Assembly: GCF_900112265.1 (NCBI RefSeq)
Contig: NZ_FOLO01000004.1
Span: 1 to 64,000, forward strand
Source of the DNA: Pseudoalteromonas denitrificans DSM 6059
Lineage (GTDB): Bacteria; Pseudomonadota; Gammaproteobacteria; Enterobacterales; Alteromonadaceae
Length of the DNA: 64,000 bases
Direction: 5' to 3'
Shown: piece after piece, positions 15,565 to 24,976 of the stretch
How the letters are laid out: every line of letters begins with the position of its first letter
How positions within the stretch are numbered: the first letter of the stretch is position 1
Made by a program: the position numbers and the translations under genes
Notes under the pieces: model-generated
The model's database searches: none
Told to the model about the DNA's origin: nothing
Seen by the model: the letters and a program-made list of their open reading frames with translations, nothing else

Positions 15565-16414
15565 AAGCGATAGCTCCTTTCCCTACACCTTCGTACGCAA
15601 TGACTTTATATGTATTACTCTTAGCGTTAGATTTTAATTCATCGGCAATATATTGTGCGATGCACTCAACAGTTGTATCTACAGGTAATATTTCACATTG
15701 TGACTTGCTTATACTAAGTTCAAAGTATCCTTGTGGTGCTTCATAAGCAAAATGCCAGGCATTTTCTACGGGAGAAACAAACTTGAGTAATGATGCAACA
15801 ATAATATCTTCAGCACTGCCTAAATAAATATCTTCCCACCTGAGTGCCCACTCTTTTTGTAAACGTACACTTTTCATGTCATTTTCAAAAATTCCGATAG
15901 TCGACCTATGCCCATGAACAATTCTTTGACAATTACCATCATGTTTTTTTAGACCATGGCTATAGTGATAATAAAATCCGTTTGTATCTTCAGCTCTTAA
16001 TGTTAATTCAATCTTTTCAATATTTTTAGGTAATAGAGGCATAATTTGAGCGGTTAAATAATCTATTACTGTTTGCTCTGTGATATTCGTTGCGTTAATC
16101 GAACAAAAAGCTTCATGGGGTGCGCTAATATTTATCTCTTTTTCATCTGCAAAACTAAAATTAATATTTGTTTGAGTATTTGAAGATTTAACGGATATAT
16201 TTGAATTGATTGGTAATGCAAGTTTATGATCTAATTTTTCATCAATTATTTTTTTAATTTGTTTTTTAACTAAACCAAAATCAAGGATCATAGACTCTTC
16301 ATTTAAGCTACCATGTAATGTGAGATCAACAATCCAACTTTCTCCTACGGCACCTCTTTTTTCACATAAATAAGAAAAATCAATTACGGTTAGGTCATTA
16401 ACAAAAAGGATCAT
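15557..16414 (-). CDS. 6-pyruvoyl-tetrahydropterin synthase / QueD-like tandem protein
   Basis: The 285-residue protein is about twice the length of QueD. The N-terminal half carries a MILDFGLVKKQIKKIIDEKLDHKLAL block, the T-fold motif with the DH pair. The second half has GFYYHYSHGLKKHDGNCQRIVHGHRS, in which several His could bind zinc, and a late VECIAQYIADEL segment. Proteins like this are annotated as 6-carboxytetrahydropterin synthase in many marine gammaproteobacteria. The reaction has not been shown for the tandem form, so a role in queuosine or pterin synthesis is likely but unproved. It is divergent from fabA and co-transcribed with the M23 gene. Confidence 0.75.
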   Translation of the reverse strand: MILFVNDLTVIDFSYLCEKRGAVGESWIVDLTLHGSLNEESMILDFGLVKKQIKKIIDEKLDHKLALPINSNISVKSSNTQTNINFSFADEKEINISAPHEAFCSINATNITEQTVIDYLTAQIMPLLPKNIEKIELTLRAEDTNGFYYHYSHGLKKHDGNCQRIVHGHRSTIGIFENDMKSVRLQKEWALRWEDIYLGSAEDIIVASLLKFVSPVENAWHFAYEAPQGYFELSISKSQCEILPVDTTVECIAQYIADELKSNAKSNTYKVIAYEGVGKGAIAYA

Positions 16415-16616
16415 AGGGTTCCAACAATTAAGAGTTTAAATGAAAATTATTTAGGAGAATTACAGGCTCTCATTATATACCCAAAAAAGTTTAATATACA
16501 CATTTGACTTTTTATTCGTAATTAATCTTAAACTTTATGACTTTTAACGTATATTATCGTTCGATTAATCATTTTTTTACGTAAAAATAGCTTATTTCAA
16601 CTGTTCGGAGTTGTTA

Positions 16617-16634
16617 AGCTTACAAGTGTTCGCT
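16617..16634. promoter_or_regulatory. FabR-type operator upstream of fabA
   Basis: AGCTTACAAGTGTTCGCT is an imperfect palindrome (arms AGC..ACA / TGT..GCT) that closely resembles FabR sites found before fabA and fabB in gammaproteobacteria. It lies 42 bases before the chosen fabA ATG. FabR represses unsaturated fatty acid synthesis genes when bound to unsaturated acyl thioesters. The regulator gene is not in the window. TTGACT at 16504-16509 and TATATT near 16552 could be promoter parts. Confidence 0.6.
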
Positions 16635-16676
16635 AAAGTAGCGGCAATTTTAGTATCAATTGAAAAGAAAGAGACC

Positions 16677-17192
16677 ATGGAACAAAAAAATAGTTATACA
16701 AAAGAAGAGTTGATCCTATGTGGTAATGGTGACTTATTTGGTGAAGGCAACTGTCGCCTGCCAAGTGATAATATGCTTATGATGGATCGCATTGTTGAAA
16801 TTAATGATGATGGCGGTGAGCATGGAAAAGGTGTGATCATTGCTGAGCTCGATATAGACCCATCTCTTTGGTTCTTTGATTGTCATTTTAAAGGTGACCC
16901 TGTAATGCCTGGTTGTTTAGGACTTGATGCTATGTGGCAACTTGTTGGCTTCTTTTTAGGTTGGTCGGGTGGACCAGGTTCTGGTCGAGCTTTAGGTGTA
17001 GGTGAAGTGAAGTTTACAGGTCAAATCCTACCAAATAATAAAAAAGTTACATACCGCTTAGATATGAAGCGTGTTATTAAACGTAAATTATTTATGGGTC
17101 TAGCTGATGGCACAGTCTCAGTTGATGGCCGTGTGATTTATGAAGCTAAAGATTTAAAAGTAGGTTTATTCCAAGATACTTCTAATTTTTAG
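16677..17192 (+). CDS. fabA: 3-hydroxydecanoyl-ACP dehydratase/isomerase
   Basis: I set the start at the ATG at 16677, which gives 171 residues, the normal length. It also places the catalytic pair at H70 ([13 protein letters not shown]) and D84 (LGLDAMWQL), the same numbers as in E. coli FabA. An in-frame TTG at 16611 would add 22 residues and run through the FabR-like box. The enzyme dehydrates 3-hydroxydecanoyl-ACP and isomerises the product to cis-3-decenoyl-ACP, the entry to unsaturated fatty acids. Control by FabR is suggested by the palindrome at 16617-16634. A hairpin at 17211-17232 ends the transcript. Confidence 0.97.
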   Translation: MEQKNSYTKEELILCGNGDLFGEGNCRLPSDNMLMMDRIVEINDDGGEHGKGVIIAELDIDPSLWFFDCHFKGDPVMPGCLGLDAMWQLVGFFLGWSGGPGSGRALGVGEVKFTGQILPNNKKVTYRLDMKRVIKRKLFMGLADGTVSVDGRVIYEAKDLKVGLFQDTSNF

Positions 17193-17210
17193 TTTTTAAA
17201 AAGTAAAATA

Positions 17211-17233
17211 AAGAAGTCACTGAGGCTTCTTTA
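17211..17233 (+). terminator. fabA terminator
   Basis: AAGAAGTC / GGCTTCTT arms with a short loop are followed by TTATATAATTT, 19 bases after the fabA stop. The next 180 bases to the ydeI gene show nothing else of note. Confidence 0.65.
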
Positions 17234-17413
17234 TATAATTTATCTAGTCATAAATTTGAAAAGGGTCAACATCCCCACTTTAATGCACAATTAAAAACAG
17301 AACCTCACTATTTGAAATAATTTATTCGGCCCCAAATAGGTGTTTACTATTTTGATAAGTGAATAAACGAAAATCTAATTTTCCCCAGCAAATGACTTTT
17401 ATCTTAAATTCCA

Positions 17414-18019
17414 CTATTTAGGTTTTTCTTTGTTAACAAGCATGTTCATAAATTTTTCAAACCGTCGTAATCTGGTTTCAGGTTTCTTCGCACTTATCAA
17501 CCCGTACGCAATAACATAACGACTGGTTTTATTCAAAGTGTCAAAAAACTCTTTAACATGCGGCTTGCTCTCCACCTTAGATAGAAAATCAGCGGGCACT
17601 TCCATTTCGCTTACCACATATGCGCTTTCCCAACGGCCGTCTGCTTTTGCTGCACGGATATGTACTAGCCCAGCTTCCATCATCCGGTTCTCATTTATCA
17701 AACGTTCCGCATGCTCAGTGTTTCTTTTAGACCAGTTACTTCGCGTTTTTCTAGGAGTAATTCGCTGGAGATAGGCTTGGTCATCGATTGACTTCTTAAT
17801 TCCGTCGATCCATCCCCAACAGAGAGCCTCGATCACGACATCATTCCAAGTCACACTTTCAATCCTCGTATTTTTCTTGTATATCTTCACCCAAAGTTCA
17901 CTTTCACAGACGTGATTTACCTTGAGCCACTGGCCAAGATCTTTAGGTGTTACAAATGTCATGATTTTTAATGGATCAGGTTCAGGCATCGAATTAGGTT
18001 CTCTTTGGTTTATCGCCAC
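17414..18019 (-). CDS. YdeI/OmpD-associated family protein
   Basis: The 201-residue protein has the YdeI family order. It has F.TPKDLGQWLKVNH, SELWVKIYKKNT, a SVTWNDVVIEALCWGWIDGIKK block with a WGWIDG core, and ITPRKTRSNWSKRN. The C-terminal part contains DFLSKVESKPHVKEFFDTLNKTSRYVIAYGLISAKKPETRLRR, given here as landmarks. Family members are cytoplasmic and little understood; some were linked to bacteriocin or peptide resistance. The start could also be the ATG 10 codons later (MPEPDP). Base use looks less AT-rich than neighbours, and it interrupts the common fabA-rmf neighbourhood. A transferred gene is therefore likely. Confidence 0.8.
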   Translation of the reverse strand: MAINQREPNSMPEPDPLKIMTFVTPKDLGQWLKVNHVCESELWVKIYKKNTRIESVTWNDVVIEALCWGWIDGIKKSIDDQAYLQRITPRKTRSNWSKRNTEHAERLINENRMMEAGLVHIRAAKADGRWESAYVVSEMEVPADFLSKVESKPHVKEFFDTLNKTSRYVIAYGLISAKKPETRLRRFEKFMNMLVNKEKPK

Positions 18020-18108
18020 ACTAAGTGCTATTTTTAGTTTGCAAAATTGAGTAATGTAGTGAAACTGAGCAAACAGTTAGCAGTTTCGCTTTTAATTTTT
18101 ATCAAGGT

Positions 18109-18249
18109 TCAGTTCAATACCAGGTTTCCATCTGGAGTGACATCACTCCCAAATTGACCATTACACCAATCATCATTTGGGTTAACGCCAAGAATTTCTA
18201 AGTATATTAAGAAAGGCACTTTGGACTCATTGTTTAAATTGAGACACAT
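18109..18249 (-). CDS. Short ORF, possible gene remnant downstream of transferred region
   Basis: A complete 46-codon minus-strand frame runs from the ATG at 18249 to TGA at 18109-18111. The translation looks protein-like, not random (a PFLIYLEILGVNPNDDWCNG stretch, then a Gly/Asp-rich end). It lacks a clear ribosome binding site and no longer frame extends upstream (a TAA lies 3 codons before). It may be the surviving 3' end of a decayed gene brought in with ydeI. No family recognised. Confidence 0.3.
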   Translation of the reverse strand: MCLNLNNESKVPFLIYLEILGVNPNDDWCNGQFGSDVTPDGNLVLN

Positions 18250-18775
18250 TAGAAATATTTACAATAATGATTTCAGGGGATTGACTCAACTTATTAGGCC
18301 CTCTTTTCATTTTAGAGTAACTGATTGAGTTTCAATAGCGTAATAAATTTCGACAAAAGCAAAATCGTTATGAAGTTCATATTCGATGCATCGTATTTTA
18401 AATAAAAATTCTCAGACTATAAAAAATGTTTCGAAATCATCTTTGGATCCTAAAGCCAGTTAATGATAAGAATATTCTTGGCTAAAAGCATTTAGAAACG
18501 AAACACAGTAAAGGGTATTCTATCCTTATTCAACATATTTTAGGGAAGACTTTGCTTGATAAATTGTAAACTTTTACGTTAAGCAGTTAATAGCCATGTC
18601 ACTGAAGTAAACATGATACATGGGTCATGTTTTATACCTGTTAAAGTGGTGGTAAAAAATAAATAGTCAATAAATATAATAATAATTTAAAAAGTTACCA
18701 GATATATGTGCCATCACGTTTAAATATATCTGTGATATCAACTTCTAGCCTTGCGATTTGTTTTTAGTACAACCA
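18250..18775. other. Gene-free stretch between the ydeI region and rmf
   Basis: No supportable reading frame was seen. The segment holds short inverted repeats only. A 9-bp pair has arms 18699-18707 and 18724-18732 (CAGATATAT and complement). An AACATGA/TCATGTT pair lies near 18612-18633. Composition is mixed. It looks like decayed DNA between the ydeI insertion and the rmf terminator. Confidence 0.5.
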
Positions 18776-18799
18776 AAAATGTCCCTTTCGGGACATTTT
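18776..18799 (-). terminator. rmf terminator (works on both strands)
   Basis: A perfect inverted repeat of AAAATGTCCC and GGGACATTTT around TTTC, 35 bases after the rmf stop, carries T-runs on both strands. Confidence 0.85.
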
Positions 18800-18833
18800 C
18801 TCCAATTCTCTTAGTTTAAATATTGTTATAAAA

Positions 18834-19004
18834 TTAAACTTTAAACATGTTACGGTTTTCTATGGCTTCTCGCCAACCCCCGAGCCACTGAGATCTTGGG
18901 TCTAAACTTTGATATGGACACATTTCTTTTGACCGTCCAGCTAAACCCGCTTTAAAGCCTTGAGTATGTGCTCTCTCAAGACGATCTCTTTTCTGTCTCT
19001 TCAT
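18834..19004 (-). CDS. rmf: Ribosome modulation factor
   Basis: The 56-residue protein begins MKRQKRDRLERAHTQGFKAG and continues with CPYQSLDPRSQWLGGWREA, nearly the full RMF consensus. I chose the ATG at 19004 because it gives the family N-terminus and has AGGA 8 bases upstream. An upstream in-frame GTG at 19019 overlaps that site. RMF binds the 30S platform region and drives 70S ribosomes into inactive 100S dimers in stationary phase. The gene is single, with its own terminator at 18776-18799. It lies near fabA as in many gammaproteobacteria but is separated by the ydeI insertion. Confidence 0.95.
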   Translation of the reverse strand: MKRQKRDRLERAHTQGFKAGLAGRSKEMCPYQSLDPRSQWLGGWREAIENRNMFKV

Positions 19005-19303
19005 AGGTAACGTCCTCACCTTATTATCGATATGTAGTAATGTTTACACACCACTGTTTAACAAATAGTTAATAAATACGTTAAATTCAACTTTCTCATA
19101 AAATTAAAACACAAATAAACTATAACCAATTGATATTTAAGTTATATTGGTTTTTATTAATAATCAAAAACACCAAATTGCTATTGTGCCCGACCTCTAG
19201 AAAAACATAAATATTAACCAAGATCAATGATCTTTTTACCAAAATTTTAATCTTTTTTTTGCGCTCTTTATAAGTAATTGCTTCTACGAAAGTTTCAAAA
19301 AGT

Positions 19304-21136
19304 TCAATTTATTTTCTTCGGATTTTTTGGATAAAAATAGTCAGGTTGTTTTTCACATAAGTCGAATTCGCGGGTATTTTTATAAGGCAATTTCATAAAA
19401 CCAGCAACACCTACCGAAGTTATTTGTATTATATTTGCCATTATTTTTTGCAGCAGATTGGAAAACTCTTGTTCTTTGTCTTGATCTAATAATCGATAAT
19501 AGTGATGCACTTTAAGTCTATCGGGTAAAGATTCAAAAATAATACAACCAGTGTGATGAATTTGATTCAATGCAAATACACATTTCAAAACTTCTTTCGG
19601 TAATTTTAATTGCTCATCTGGATCATTACCATCTTCAAAATATGAGTGGGGACGATTAATTTCATTTAATTGTATACTGCTCATCACTTGGTATTCAAGT
19701 TGCGGTAGTTCATCAAAAATGAACTTACCTTCATCATTTCTTTCTATTTGAATTGTTTTTCTAGCATCAAATAAACAACATTTAAACAAGCCTTGCTGTT
19801 TGATCCCTTGAGCAAGTTTAACGGTATTATTTATGGCAGTTGAAAATGAGTGGTCTAGTTCTTTTTGGTTTAATATTAAGCTGGACTCTATAAATAATTG
19901 TTTCTCTTTCCAGTGAAAACTTAAACCTCCTACAACTGGAAATTTAGCTAAACGACTGATCGATGCTAAAAATGCTTTTTCGGTATCTCCCATATCAAGT
20001 AAAAATTCACGATAATATCTATCTAGTTGTGCGTCATTTACATCAATTAGAGCCTGACTTTTATCTGCTTCTCGTAAAAACGATTTACGAGAACTATAAA
20101 CTACAGTATCGGGTAATTCTATCAATTCATTATGCCAAAATGGTATTGCCGATTTGATATCCTGACAATCTAATTTAGGAAGATATGCTTTAGCCATTTT
20201 AGGCATATTATTCATAAAATAATCGCCGGCCTCATCACGAATGTTTTTATCTTTTGACAACATACCATCAATGACTTTTGCAAGCTCAATAGGCAAACCT
20301 AAGCTCGTTGTGGGTATGACTTGTGCTCCAAAACGACATGATTGTGCAGATGCTAATGCATATAAAGTAGATGCCACTCCTTGTTCATCAAATCGAGGAG
20401 AAGATTTAGCCCCTTCCATTTGTTCATCACCTATAAAGTAAACATCCCCCATTCTGGCATTAGAGCTTTGTGTATCAGATGACATTAAGTCCATGATATT
20501 AGTCGCAACGGCATTCCCATACCCATCTTCTTGAGCAAAAACAGATGAACCCCAGTCAACTAATGAAAGTTTATTTGATTTCTCAAACCAAACTAAGTTA
20601 GAAGGTTTAACATCACCGTGGACTATGGGGGTTAACGATATTCCTTGTTTATTTTCTCTTAAATCTTGTAATACATTTCTAAGTTTTAAGGCTAAGTCAG
20701 TTATAAATCTTGCTGACATTTTGCCATATTTTAATGAGACTTGTTCCAAGTTTATTCCCGGAGCACGTTCCATCATTAATATACCTTGTTTTTTTATTCG
20801 TTCGAATGCAAAAAATTTAGGAACTAAAGGATTATCAACTTGAGATAACATATAAGCTTCATCTTCAAGTCTATCTCTTACACTTTGTGCAAGGGTGATC
20901 CTAGAGAATTTAAAAACCCATTGCGCATGTGGTTTCACATGTATGTCGGTACCTGAGAAAACAAAGCCGTAAGCACCTGAACCTACTTCCTCTACATTTT
21001 TATATCCAAGTAATTCTAATTGTTTCATACAGATCTTTAACCATTGCTTATGCTTTTTTGCATCGGTATGAGATAAAAGGTAAATAGATTGTTCTTCATT
21101 AATATAAAAGTTATGGATTTTTTTCTTTTCAGGCAT
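19304..21136 (-). CDS. Ser/Thr protein kinase-like protein
   Basis: The 610-residue cytoplasmic protein has a kinase domain at about residues 45-330. The glycine loop is GSGAYGFV (52-59), the ATP lysine is probably K76, and the catalytic loop is HGDVKPSN (D175). The metal-binding aspartate is D194 in VDWG, in place of DFG. HGD instead of HRD and DWG instead of DFG are typical of small-molecule and atypical kinases, though the KPSN is eukaryote-like. The C-terminal 280 residues form an unrecognised domain. No membrane segment is visible. The gene stands alone, downstream of proBA on the same strand but behind their terminator. Substrate unknown. Confidence 0.75.
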   Translation of the reverse strand: MPEKKKIHNFYINEEQSIYLLSHTDAKKHKQWLKICMKQLELLGYKNVEEVGSGAYGFVFSGTDIHVKPHAQWVFKFSRITLAQSVRDRLEDEAYMLSQVDNPLVPKFFAFERIKKQGILMMERAPGINLEQVSLKYGKMSARFITDLALKLRNVLQDLRENKQGISLTPIVHGDVKPSNLVWFEKSNKLSLVDWGSSVFAQEDGYGNAVATNIMDLMSSDTQSSNARMGDVYFIGDEQMEGAKSSPRFDEQGVASTLYALASAQSCRFGAQVIPTTSLGLPIELAKVIDGMLSKDKNIRDEAGDYFMNNMPKMAKAYLPKLDCQDIKSAIPFWHNELIELPDTVVYSSRKSFLREADKSQALIDVNDAQLDRYYREFLLDMGDTEKAFLASISRLAKFPVVGGLSFHWKEKQLFIESSLILNQKELDHSFSTAINNTVKLAQGIKQQGLFKCCLFDARKTIQIERNDEGKFIFDELPQLEYQVMSSIQLNEINRPHSYFEDGNDPDEQLKLPKEVLKCVFALNQIHHTGCIIFESLPDRLKVHHYYRLLDQDKEQEFSNLLQKIMANIIQITSVGVAGFMKLPYKNTREFDLCEKQPDYFYPKNPKKIN

Positions 21137-21165
21137 GGGAAGATTTTTAATATAGAAAAATAAAA

Positions 21166-21186
21166 AAGACAGTAGTTACTGTCTTT
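21166..21186 (-). terminator. proBA terminator
   Basis: AAGACAGTA / TACTGTCTT arms are followed on the minus strand by a long T-run (TTTTTTATTTT), about 35 bases after the proA stop. Confidence 0.8.
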
Positions 21187-21218
21187 ATAACAATATTAAC
21201 TTTGTACATCAAGATAGA

Positions 21219-22460
21219 TTAGTTTCTAATGAGATTATCACCTTGACCAATCCATTTGTAAGTTGTTAATGCCTCTAACCCCATAGGGCCTCGAGCATGT
21301 AGTTTTTGTGTGGATACTGCAACTTCTGCTCCTAAACCAAATTGTGAACCATCACTAAAACGTGTACTTGCGTTTACATATACAGCAGCTGAATTCACTG
21401 CCATTACAAACAAGTCAGCATTGGAGATATTTTGCGTTAATATGCCATCTGAATGTGATGTTGAATGCGCTCTTATATGTAAAATAGCCTCATTAACGTC
21501 TTCAACCACTTTAATACCTAAGGTTAAGCTTAACCATTCAGTATCATATCCATCAATATCAATAGGTGCGATGCGATTATCTACATCAATGCTTTGATGA
21601 CAGCCCTTAATAAATACATCATTTTGAGTTAAACGTGCGACTAATTTTGGAATGAAGTCTTTTGCAATCTTTTTATGTATAAGTAATGTATCTAATGCAT
21701 TACAAACGCTTGGGCGTTGAACTTTCGCATTCTCAATTACATCTAATGCTTTATCAATATTCGCATTATTATCTACAAATAAATGACATATGCCTATACC
21801 ACCCGTGATCACCGGGATCGTGCTATTTTCAATGCAAATATTTTGAAGTTTCTGACCACCTCTTGGGATAATCATATCAATATACTTATCCATTTTAAGT
21901 AGTTCCAAAACTAAATTACGGTCTGGGTCTTCAATTAATTGAACACAATTTTCATTAAAGCCGACCGATTTCAAGGCTTGTTTTATAATTTTTACTAATG
22001 TGATATTTGAATTGAGCGTTTCTTTACCACCGCGTAAAATACACGCATTGCCTGTTTTTAATGTTAAACTTGCAATATCTATAGTCACGTTTGGTCGTGC
22101 TTCATAAATTACTCCTATCACACCTAAAGGTACTGTACGTTTTTTTAGAAATAATCCATTTTCTAATTGTTTACCATCAAATTCAGAACCAACAGGGTCA
22201 TCTAACTTAATTACTGTTTCTAAGTCTTCACATATTAAGTCAAGTCTTTGAGAGGTTAATAAAAGTCTATCAAGCAAAGACTCTGTTAAACCGTTGGTTT
22301 TACCTGCGTTCATATCTAAACTATTGGCAGATAGAATAATTTCTTTGTTAGATAAAATATGATTCTTTATTGCTTTCAAAGCATTATTTTTTTCAATTGT
22401 AGAGGCTTGCATTAGCTCAAAACTTGCAAGTTGCGCCGATTCGGCAATGTGCTTTAACAT
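21219..22460 (-). CDS. proA: Glutamate-5-semialdehyde dehydrogenase
   Basis: The 413-residue protein has the ProA aldehyde dehydrogenase fold. It has GVIGVIYEARPNVTIDIASL, LRGGKETLNSN, the KMDKYIDMIIPRGG stretch, and the catalytic cysteine in KVQRPSVCNALDT. It ends with LHARGPMGLEALTTYKW. It reduces glutamyl-5-phosphate to the semialdehyde in proline synthesis. It overlaps proB by 7 bases, so the two are coupled. The product channel from ProB is unstable and the pair usually acts together. Proline is also the starter for the prodigiosin pathway encoded downstream in the window. Confidence 0.96.
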   Translation of the reverse strand: MLKHIAESAQLASFELMQASTIEKNNALKAIKNHILSNKEIILSANSLDMNAGKTNGLTESLLDRLLLTSQRLDLICEDLETVIKLDDPVGSEFDGKQLENGLFLKKRTVPLGVIGVIYEARPNVTIDIASLTLKTGNACILRGGKETLNSNITLVKIIKQALKSVGFNENCVQLIEDPDRNLVLELLKMDKYIDMIIPRGGQKLQNICIENSTIPVITGGIGICHLFVDNNANIDKALDVIENAKVQRPSVCNALDTLLIHKKIAKDFIPKLVARLTQNDVFIKGCHQSIDVDNRIAPIDIDGYDTEWLSLTLGIKVVEDVNEAILHIRAHSTSHSDGILTQNISNADLFVMAVNSAAVYVNASTRFSDGSQFGLGAEVAVSTQKLHARGPMGLEALTTYKWIGQGDNLIRN

Positions 22461-23590
22461 TTTAAATCCTGTTTTATATTATTTACATCAAGTATTACTA
22501 AATCATCTCGGTGTATGACTGCAGAACCATTTAAGTAACCTAACTTTTGTTCTATATTTTCTGAATGTAAGCCTTTAATTTTTAATAAGTCATTTGAACT
22601 ATAACAACTAATTCCGCGTGCAATGGTCACATTATTAACGTTTTTGATCTCTACAAGTTCTGAAGCATTAAATTGACCTTTTATATCTAATATACCTTTG
22701 GCAAGTAAACTAGATCCGGTTGTAAATATGGCTTTTTGGGCGCCATCATCAACAACTAAACAACCATTACTTGCAGGACCTGCTAATAGCCATTGCTTTC
22801 TGCCCTCTACGATATCATCCATTACGGTAAAACGCGTACCGACAGGTTTGTCATTTGCTAAATCAATAATAACATTTGGCTGACGACCTTTTGCAATTAT
22901 GACTTCAATGCCTGAACGTGTTGCTATTTCAGCAGCTTCTAACTTAGTTGCCATGCCTCCCGTGCCCACATCACTACCACTGCCACCTGCAATTGATTTT
23001 AATTCATTGTCAATTTTACTGACTGTACTTATAAGCTGTGCATCTTTGTTTTTTCTGGGGTCACTTGAAAATAAACCAGGTTGATCAGTTAAAAGGTAAA
23101 GTTCTTTTGCTTGGGCTAAAATAGCAGTCAATGCAGATAAGTTATCGTTATCTCCAACTTTAATTTCTTCAATACAGACAGCATCATTTTCATTTACGAT
23201 GGGTAGAATATTGTGCTTAAGTAATGAATTTAATGTATGTTTCGCGCGTAAATACCTTTCTCTATCTTCTAAGTCGGCACGTGTTAACAACATTTGCCCT
23301 ACGGGGATATTATATAAATTGAAAAGGGTCTGCCATGTTTGAATTAAGTTACTTTGACCTACAGCTGCCAGTACATCTTTATCGTAGTTATCATTTTCGT
23401 TATGATTTATAAGTTGAGAGCGACCGGCAGCAATTGCACCACTGGATACCAAAATGATTTTATGCCCTTGTTCCATCATCAAAGCACATTGTCTGACCAA
23501 TTCAACCATATGACGTGTATCTAGGTGATAGCCATTACCTGTGAGTACACTAGTTCCTAGTTTAACGACTATCGTTTTGTTTTTTTTCAT
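22454..23590 (-). CDS. proB: Glutamate 5-kinase with PUA domain
   Basis: The 378-residue protein has an amino-acid kinase domain (VVKLGTSVLTG at the N-terminus, LVSSGAIAAG, NENDAV, and the GSGSDVGTGGMATKLEAA loop) and a C-terminal PUA domain from about residue 285. This is the long, feedback-inhibited form found in gammaproteobacteria. It phosphorylates glutamate in the first step of proline synthesis and is normally inhibited by proline. Start and spacing to proA are normal. Upstream lies the terminator of yeiH, so the proBA promoter is in 23591-23680. Confidence 0.96.
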   Translation of the reverse strand: MKKNKTIVVKLGTSVLTGNGYHLDTRHMVELVRQCALMMEQGHKIILVSSGAIAAGRSQLINHNENDNYDKDVLAAVGQSNLIQTWQTLFNLYNIPVGQMLLTRADLEDRERYLRAKHTLNSLLKHNILPIVNENDAVCIEEIKVGDNDNLSALTAILAQAKELYLLTDQPGLFSSDPRKNKDAQLISTVSKIDNELKSIAGGSGSDVGTGGMATKLEAAEIATRSGIEVIIAKGRQPNVIIDLANDKPVGTRFTVMDDIVEGRKQWLLAGPASNGCLVVDDGAQKAIFTTGSSLLAKGILDIKGQFNASELVEIKNVNNVTIARGISCYSSNDLLKIKGLHSENIEQKLGYLNGSAVIHRDDLVILDVNNIKQDLKC

Positions 23591-23682
23591 TTTTTAAAAT
23601 TGCGTTAATGATTTGAAGAGTTACTATAGCACTGTGTTGGAGGTAAATAATATGAACAATTTTCACTTAAAACACAAAAAAT

Positions 23683-23703
23683 GGCCAACTAAATTAGCTG
23701 GCC
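23683..23703 (-). terminator. yeiH terminator
   Basis: GGCCAgCTAA / TTAGtTGGCC arms on the minus strand are followed by TTTTTTG. They lie 94 bases past the yeiH stop and 93 bases before the proB start. Confidence 0.75.
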
Positions 23704-23796
23704 TAATACTCTGCGCTAGTTTTGAAACAATCATTATAAAGACTGTTCAACATATATGACTTATCATTGATTTTATAGTTCACATAAGATACAAAT

Positions 23797-24735
23797 TTAT
23801 ATTAGGTTTTTCATAATTAATAATAAAATGATAATACTGACAGCCACCCATAAAATAACAGCCATTAGTAATGGTTTAATACCCACCTGCTTAATGATAT
23901 TCTTACTCAAACCTGAGCCTATTAAAAATAAGCACATAACTAAAATTTGTTTTGAAGCGCCATTAATATTTGACCAAACGTTATCCCATTGCGGAAAATA
24001 AGTATTGATCATTGCAGCTAAAATAAATCCAATGATAAAAAGTGGTATCGTTGCTTTTTCTTCAGATTTACTAAAACTACCCGCTAATACAGTATAAGGA
24101 ATGATCCACATAGCACGTGTTAATTTGACTGTTGTTGCAATTGTGACTGCTGCACCACCAAACATAGTTGAAGCAGCTACAACGCTACTTGTATCATGAA
24201 TAGCAAGTGCAGCCCACATACCAAATTGATAGTCGGTTAAATTAAAAAATTTACCAATATATGGAAATATCAATAAAGACAACGCATTTAAGAAAAATAC
24301 CACAGCAAGTGATATTGCAATCTCATCATCTTTTGCTTTAATAACTGGTGCCATAGCAGCGATTGCACTACCGCCACATATTGCAGTACCAAAAGAAATT
24401 AAAATACTAATATTATTTTTTATTTTTAGCCATTTACCAAATGCTTGTCCTATTAACAAAATTAAAGAAATACTCAGAGCAGTTAATAATAATGAGTTTT
24501 TACCTATTTCAATGACCTGATTTATATCTACAGAAAACCCTAAACCTATCACAGCCGCTTTTAATAACCATTTACTTAATGTTGCAGAGCCTTTTTCAAA
24601 AGGATTATTAAATATAAAACTAAATATTGTACCTAAGATTAAAGCTGATGTAGCCCCAATAAAAGGTAATGCCGTTAGCAAAAATAATAAAATATAAAGC
24701 ACTTTTTTATAATGATGGTAAACCGAAAGTGTCAT
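23797..24735 (-). CDS. YeiH/UPF0324-family membrane transporter (putative sulfate exporter)
   Basis: The 312-residue protein has about nine or ten membrane segments. It has the family landmarks KAAVIGLGFSVDI, an FGTAICGGSAIAAMAPVIKA motif, DEIAISLAVVFFLNA, and the AIHDTSSVVAASTMFG box. Relatives are annotated as putative sulfate or sulfonate exporters on thin evidence, and E. coli YeiH is not characterised in detail. No regulator or partner gene is next to it. Family sure, substrate unknown. Confidence 0.85.
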   Translation of the reverse strand: MTLSVYHHYKKVLYILLFLLTALPFIGATSALILGTIFSFIFNNPFEKGSATLSKWLLKAAVIGLGFSVDINQVIEIGKNSLLLTALSISLILLIGQAFGKWLKIKNNISILISFGTAICGGSAIAAMAPVIKAKDDEIAISLAVVFFLNALSLLIFPYIGKFFNLTDYQFGMWAALAIHDTSSVVAASTMFGGAAVTIATTVKLTRAMWIIPYTVLAGSFSKSEEKATIPLFIIGFILAAMINTYFPQWDNVWSNINGASKQILVMCLFLIGSGLSKNIIKQVGIKPLLMAVILWVAVSIIILLLIMKNLI

Positions 24736-24897
24736 ACTAGGCCTTTTTTTAAGCTAATTAAAATTAACTTAAAATGAAGTTAATAGATATTTACTGCCAA
24801 ACTAATTTTATCTTAAATAGTCTCTTACTTATATTTAAATCATGGATAATTTCGTCTTATTAAAGATAAAGTCAGTGCGATTTTTAAATATAAAAGC

Positions 24898-24903
24898 TAT
24901 AAT
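24898..24903 (+). promoter_or_regulatory. purE promoter -10 element (TATAAT) and leader hairpin
   Basis: A perfect TATAAT lies 74 bases before the purE ATG; no strong -35 was seen. The leader carries an 8-bp inverted repeat (24912-24919 and 24936-24943) with a 16-base loop. No PurR-like box was recognised. Confidence 0.5.
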
Positions 24904-24976
24904 CGCGCCTACTAATAAGGTGCTCTTCGTTCTATCTTATTAGACCTTAAATGTTTAACTCTATTGGAATTACAAA

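Noticed and set aside
16611..16676. Longer FabA from a TTG at 16611
   Set aside because: It would translate the FabR-like operator and make the protein longer than all well-known FabA. H70/D84 numbering supports 16677.
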